Assembly: GCA_958436995.1 (NCBI GenBank)
Contig: CAUBMI010000005.1
Span: 1-64,000 of the forward strand
Source: an uncultured Collinsella sp.
GTDB taxonomy: Bacteria > Actinomycetota > Coriobacteriia > Coriobacteriales > Coriobacteriaceae
Reading direction: 5' to 3'
Length of the DNA: 64,000 nucleotides
How positions within the stretch are numbered: position 1 is the first letter of the stretch; each line of letters starts with the position of its first letter. The position numbers and the translations under genes are program-made. This document shows positions 61,717 through 64,000 of the stretch, one piece after another. A model generated the notes under the pieces. It saw only the letters and a list, made by a program, of their open reading frames with translations. It had not been told where the DNA came from and did no database searches.

Positions 61717-63210
61717 TTAATAGCTATCGTACGAATAGTCGGTAGAATCGGTGGGCGTCTGGCCGTCAGTTGCGGTATCGGCGCCATCCGTGGACTGGGC
61801 ATCGGTGCCGTCGGTGGTGTCGGCACCATCAGAACTTTCACCATTCTCGGAATCAGTCGTCTCCTTCTTGGGAACGGTGATCGTCACACGCGCCACGCCC
61901 GAGGTCTTGGTATCGTAACGGACCTTTTTGCCGTTCTTGGTAACGGTGACATCGGAAGGCTTGGACGTGGTGATCTCGATCGAGGACTCGGGCGTGTACT
62001 CCTGCTCAAAGGGGCCAGTCGCCTGGGCGCCATAGACCGACTTTCCGTCGACCTTGACCTCAATCCACGCGGTCTTTCCCTTGGCAACGGAGACCTTAAC
62101 CTTTGTGACCTCGTTCTCTTCCTTCTTGGCCGTCGTCTTGGCGGCGTCCGAATCAGTCGACTCGTCAGTCGGCTCATCGGTGTCTTCGTCCTCGTCGACC
62201 GTTTCGGTCTTCTTAGAAGACTTCTTGGTCGTCGTCTTGGTAACAGCGGGCGTCTCGGGCGTGGTCTCGGGCGTCGAAGATGCGCAGCCGCGCAGAAGTA
62301 CCACGATGAGCACGATCAGCAGCAACGCCACGGCACCGATACCGGCGTAGACGATACGCGGATCGAGCCCGTTGTTTTGAGGAGCACGGGAACCGCCGCG
62401 TCCACGACTGGAACTGCTGCGGCCGCCTCCCTGAGGCATACGGCCACGATTGCTATCGGAACGGCCGCAATAGCCACCCTGGCCCTGAAGGCTGCGCTGA
62501 CCCGAGCGGGGCGCAAGTTCACCGCGGCCTTGATAGCCACGCTGGCCCGCACGCGGAGCCGAAGAGCGCTGGCCATACGGCTGTGGTTGAGAGCGAAGAC
62601 GCGGCGTCACCTGCGTGGTATCGGCGTCCGCATAGCCACTGCGAGAGCGTCCGGTGGAGATACCACGGTGACCGCGATCGGAATAGCCGCCGTCGCCGTA
62701 GCCGGCACGAGGGTCACGCGCCACGCCGCGGGCAGCGGGAAGTGCACGGTCCTCGGGCATCGGCGTACTGCGGAACCGGTCACGCTGCGAGCGAATCTCC
62801 TCGCCCGAACCCGTCTCGGTAATATAACCGGCCTGCTGAGGACGCTGTCCATAGCGAGTCGAACGACCGCCCTGAACCATCAGGAAGCGCCCGTTATCGA
62901 CAGAGGAACGCGAATTGACGTAGCCGGCGGCGTCCTGGAAACGACCGCCCTGCTGCGACGTCTCGCGTTCGTATGCCATCAGTTCGTCAAAGTAGGCATT
63001 GACGACCTCGCGCGGATTGAGGCCCAAAAAACGAGCATAGCTCGAAATCATGCCCTGCGCATAGCCGCGCGGCGGCATCGAAGCAAAGTTACCGGTCTCG
63101 AAAAACTCGATGATCTGCGGCCTGATTTTGATGGTGTTGGCGACCTGCTGAATGGAAAGGCCCATTCGGCGACGCTGCTCGAGCAGCATGTCACCAAAGC
63201 GTGCAGCCAT
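61717..63210 (-). CDS. RodZ-like helix-turn-helix membrane protein
   Basis: 497 residues. The N-terminal Xre-type domain (MLLEQRRRMGLSIQQVANTI, about 8-27, to 75) is like RodZ, a partner of MreB. A disordered Gly/Arg/Ser/Gln-rich linker of about 180 residues follows, then one membrane helix (IGAVALLLIVLIVVLLRGCA), a Thr/Glu/Asp-rich stalk, a DUF4115-like beta domain (KVKVSVAKGKTAWIEVKVDG) and a Ser/Thr/Asp-rich end. The long linker is unusual for RodZ. TGATG junction with ftsK. Confidence 0.88.
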   Translation of the reverse strand: MAARFGDMLLEQRRRMGLSIQQVANTIKIRPQIIEFFETGNFASMPPRGYAQGMISSYARFLGLNPREVVNAYFDELMAYERETSQQGGRFQDAAGYVNSRSSVDNGRFLMVQGGRSTRYGQRPQQAGYITETGSGEEIRSQRDRFRSTPMPEDRALPAARGVARDPRAGYGDGGYSDRGHRGISTGRSRSGYADADTTQVTPRLRSQPQPYGQRSSAPRAGQRGYQGRGELAPRSGQRSLQGQGGYCGRSDSNRGRMPQGGGRSSSSRGRGGSRAPQNNGLDPRIVYAGIGAVALLLIVLIVVLLRGCASSTPETTPETPAVTKTTTKKSSKKTETVDEDEDTDEPTDESTDSDAAKTTAKKEENEVTKVKVSVAKGKTAWIEVKVDGKSVYGAQATGPFEQEYTPESSIEITTSKPSDVTVTKNGKKVRYDTKTSGVARVTITVPKKETTDSENGESSDGADTTDGTDAQSTDGADTATDGQTPTDSTDYSYDSY

Positions 63211-64000
63211 CAGAATCCTCCAAACTCACGATCTTCACGTGCCATCTCGGCATCGACAGATTCCAGCGCGGCAAGCCCCTCCTCGTCCAACAGGACCTCG
63301 CGCGGCTTGGAACCGTCGGGCGGGCCGACGACACCCTTTTCTTCCAGCATGTCCATAATACGCCCGGCACGCGCATAGCCAACCTTCAGGCGGCGTTGCA
63401 GGCCAGATGTGGAGCCCAGCTGCGATTCCACCACAATATGGGCGGCTTCCCAAATGAGCGGATCATCGTCTTGCGGCTCGGCGACTCCGGTGCGGACAAT
63501 GCCGCCGCCACCAGCCATGGACATGGAAGCGGGCGCCACGGCGGACAGAATCTCCTCGTGGTAGTCGGGCTCGCTCTGCGACTTGACGAACTCGACAATC
63601 TCGTTGATTTCGTCATCCGAGACAAAGCAGCCCTGGATACGGCGGGGCTTGCCCCAGTCGACCTTGGAGAACAGCATGTCGCCCAAACCGGTGAGCTTCT
63701 CGGCACCCATCTGGTCGATGATGACGCGCGAGTCGATGCCCGTGGCGACGTTAAAGGCGATGCGGTTGGTGATGTTGGCCTTGATAAGGCCCGTCACCAC
63801 GTTGGAGCTGGGGCGCTGCGTGGCAACGATAAGGTGAATACCGGCGGCACGGCCCAGCTGTGCAATACGCACGATCGAGGCCTCGACATCCTTACCGGCG
63901 ACCATCATCAGGTCAGAGAGCTCGTCAATGATAATGACCAGGTAGGGCATCTTTTGCGGCGGGTTGTCGTAATGCTCAAACTCGCCGGCGGCCTGCTTTT
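63210..64000 (-). CDS. ftsK: DNA translocase FtsK, C-terminal part (gene runs off the window)
   Basis: At least 263 residues; the 5' end lies beyond 64000. Walker B LVIIIDELSDLMM, the RIAQLGRAAGIHLIVATQRP motif, TNRIAFNVATGIDSRVI and the C-terminal gamma winged helix (QRRLKVGYARAGRIMDMLEE) are visible. It pumps chromosomes toward the septum and activates dimer resolution. No frameshift is visible. Confidence 0.95.
   Translation of the reverse strand, partial: KQAAGEFEHYDNPPQKMPYLVIIIDELSDLMMVAGKDVEASIVRIAQLGRAAGIHLIVATQRPSSNVVTGLIKANITNRIAFNVATGIDSRVIIDQMGAEKLTGLGDMLFSKVDWGKPRRIQGCFVSDDEINEIVEFVKSQSEPDYHEEILSAVAPASMSMAGGGGIVRTGVAEPQDDDPLIWEAAHIVVESQLGSTSGLQRRLKVGYARAGRIMDMLEEKGVVGPPDGSKPREVLLDEEGLAALESVDAEMAREDREFGGF

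Noticed and set aside
59693..61720. A 675-codon plus-strand open frame opposite rimO, yajQ and pgsA
   Set aside because: It is antisense to well-recognised genes; its Gly/His/Asp/Leu-rich composition is the mirror of their codon use and it has no family features.

Overview
The window looks like chromosomal DNA of a Coriobacteriia actinobacterium, most likely Collinsella or a close relative. This is inferred from gene order and protein character, not from a database search. The housekeeping genes are GC-rich. Blocks such as scpA-scpB-rluB-cmk-der, pgsA-garA-ftsR, nrdR-LysM-lexA, hflX-miaA-miaB, recX-recA and ftsK-(RodZ-like)-rimO-pgsA-cinA follow actinobacterial or Gram-positive order, while SpoVS and RNase Y give the Firmicute-like touch typical of Coriobacteriia.

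Region 1 (1-13.6 kb) is accessory. It opens with a KAP-family P-loop NTPase, a decayed IS256-type transposase fragment, and a tight three-gene operon. That operon encodes a SIR2-domain NADase-like protein, a HerA/DUF87 ATPase and an unrecognised 252-residue protein, and it is a probable anti-phage SIR2-HerA module with an extra component. Next come a sortase-anchored surface protein (LPKTA), an AT-richer cluster of small unknown genes (including a membrane protein with a GIY-YIG-like domain and a nucleotidyltransferase broken by a nonsense codon), a DUF3825 protein with a doubtful N-terminus, tRNA-Val, and a protein with a nuclease-like C-terminus.

Region 2 (13.6-15.1 kb) carries two copies of a roughly 0.5-kb unit: a MITE-like palindromic element followed by tRNA-Ala(GGC). 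A tRNA with a CAT anticodon lies between them on the opposite strand.

Region 3 (15.1-32.4 kb) is a dense, mostly plus-strand housekeeping run covering an ABC-F protein, condensin accessory factors, RluB, Cmk, phospholipid synthesis (PlsC, PlsY, GpsA), IspH, Der, Rpe, a cysteine desulfurase and CoaBC. It ends with tRNA-Pro.

Region 4 (33-37.8 kb, minus strand) is a very GC-rich module with a LanFEG-type ABC transporter, a YxeA-like protein and a two-component system. It resembles lantibiotic self-protection, but no lantibiotic gene is visible.

Region 5 (38-46.2 kb) holds pgsA-garA-ftsR, apt, an NlpC/P60 hydrolase, degV, a DUF1836 regulator, trxB and a glycolipid glycosyltransferase. It is followed by a cluster of long hairpin repeats (46.27-46.69 kb).

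Region 6 (46.7-64 kb) is mostly minus strand: dut, nrdR, a LysM protein divergent from lexA with three LexA boxes between them, hflX-miaA-miaB, spoVS, a conserved GHKL ATPase, rny, recX-recA with a LexA box, cinA, pgsA, rimO, yajQ, a RodZ-like protein and the C-terminal part of ftsK, which runs off the window. No rRNA gene, CRISPR array or intact insertion sequence was seen.
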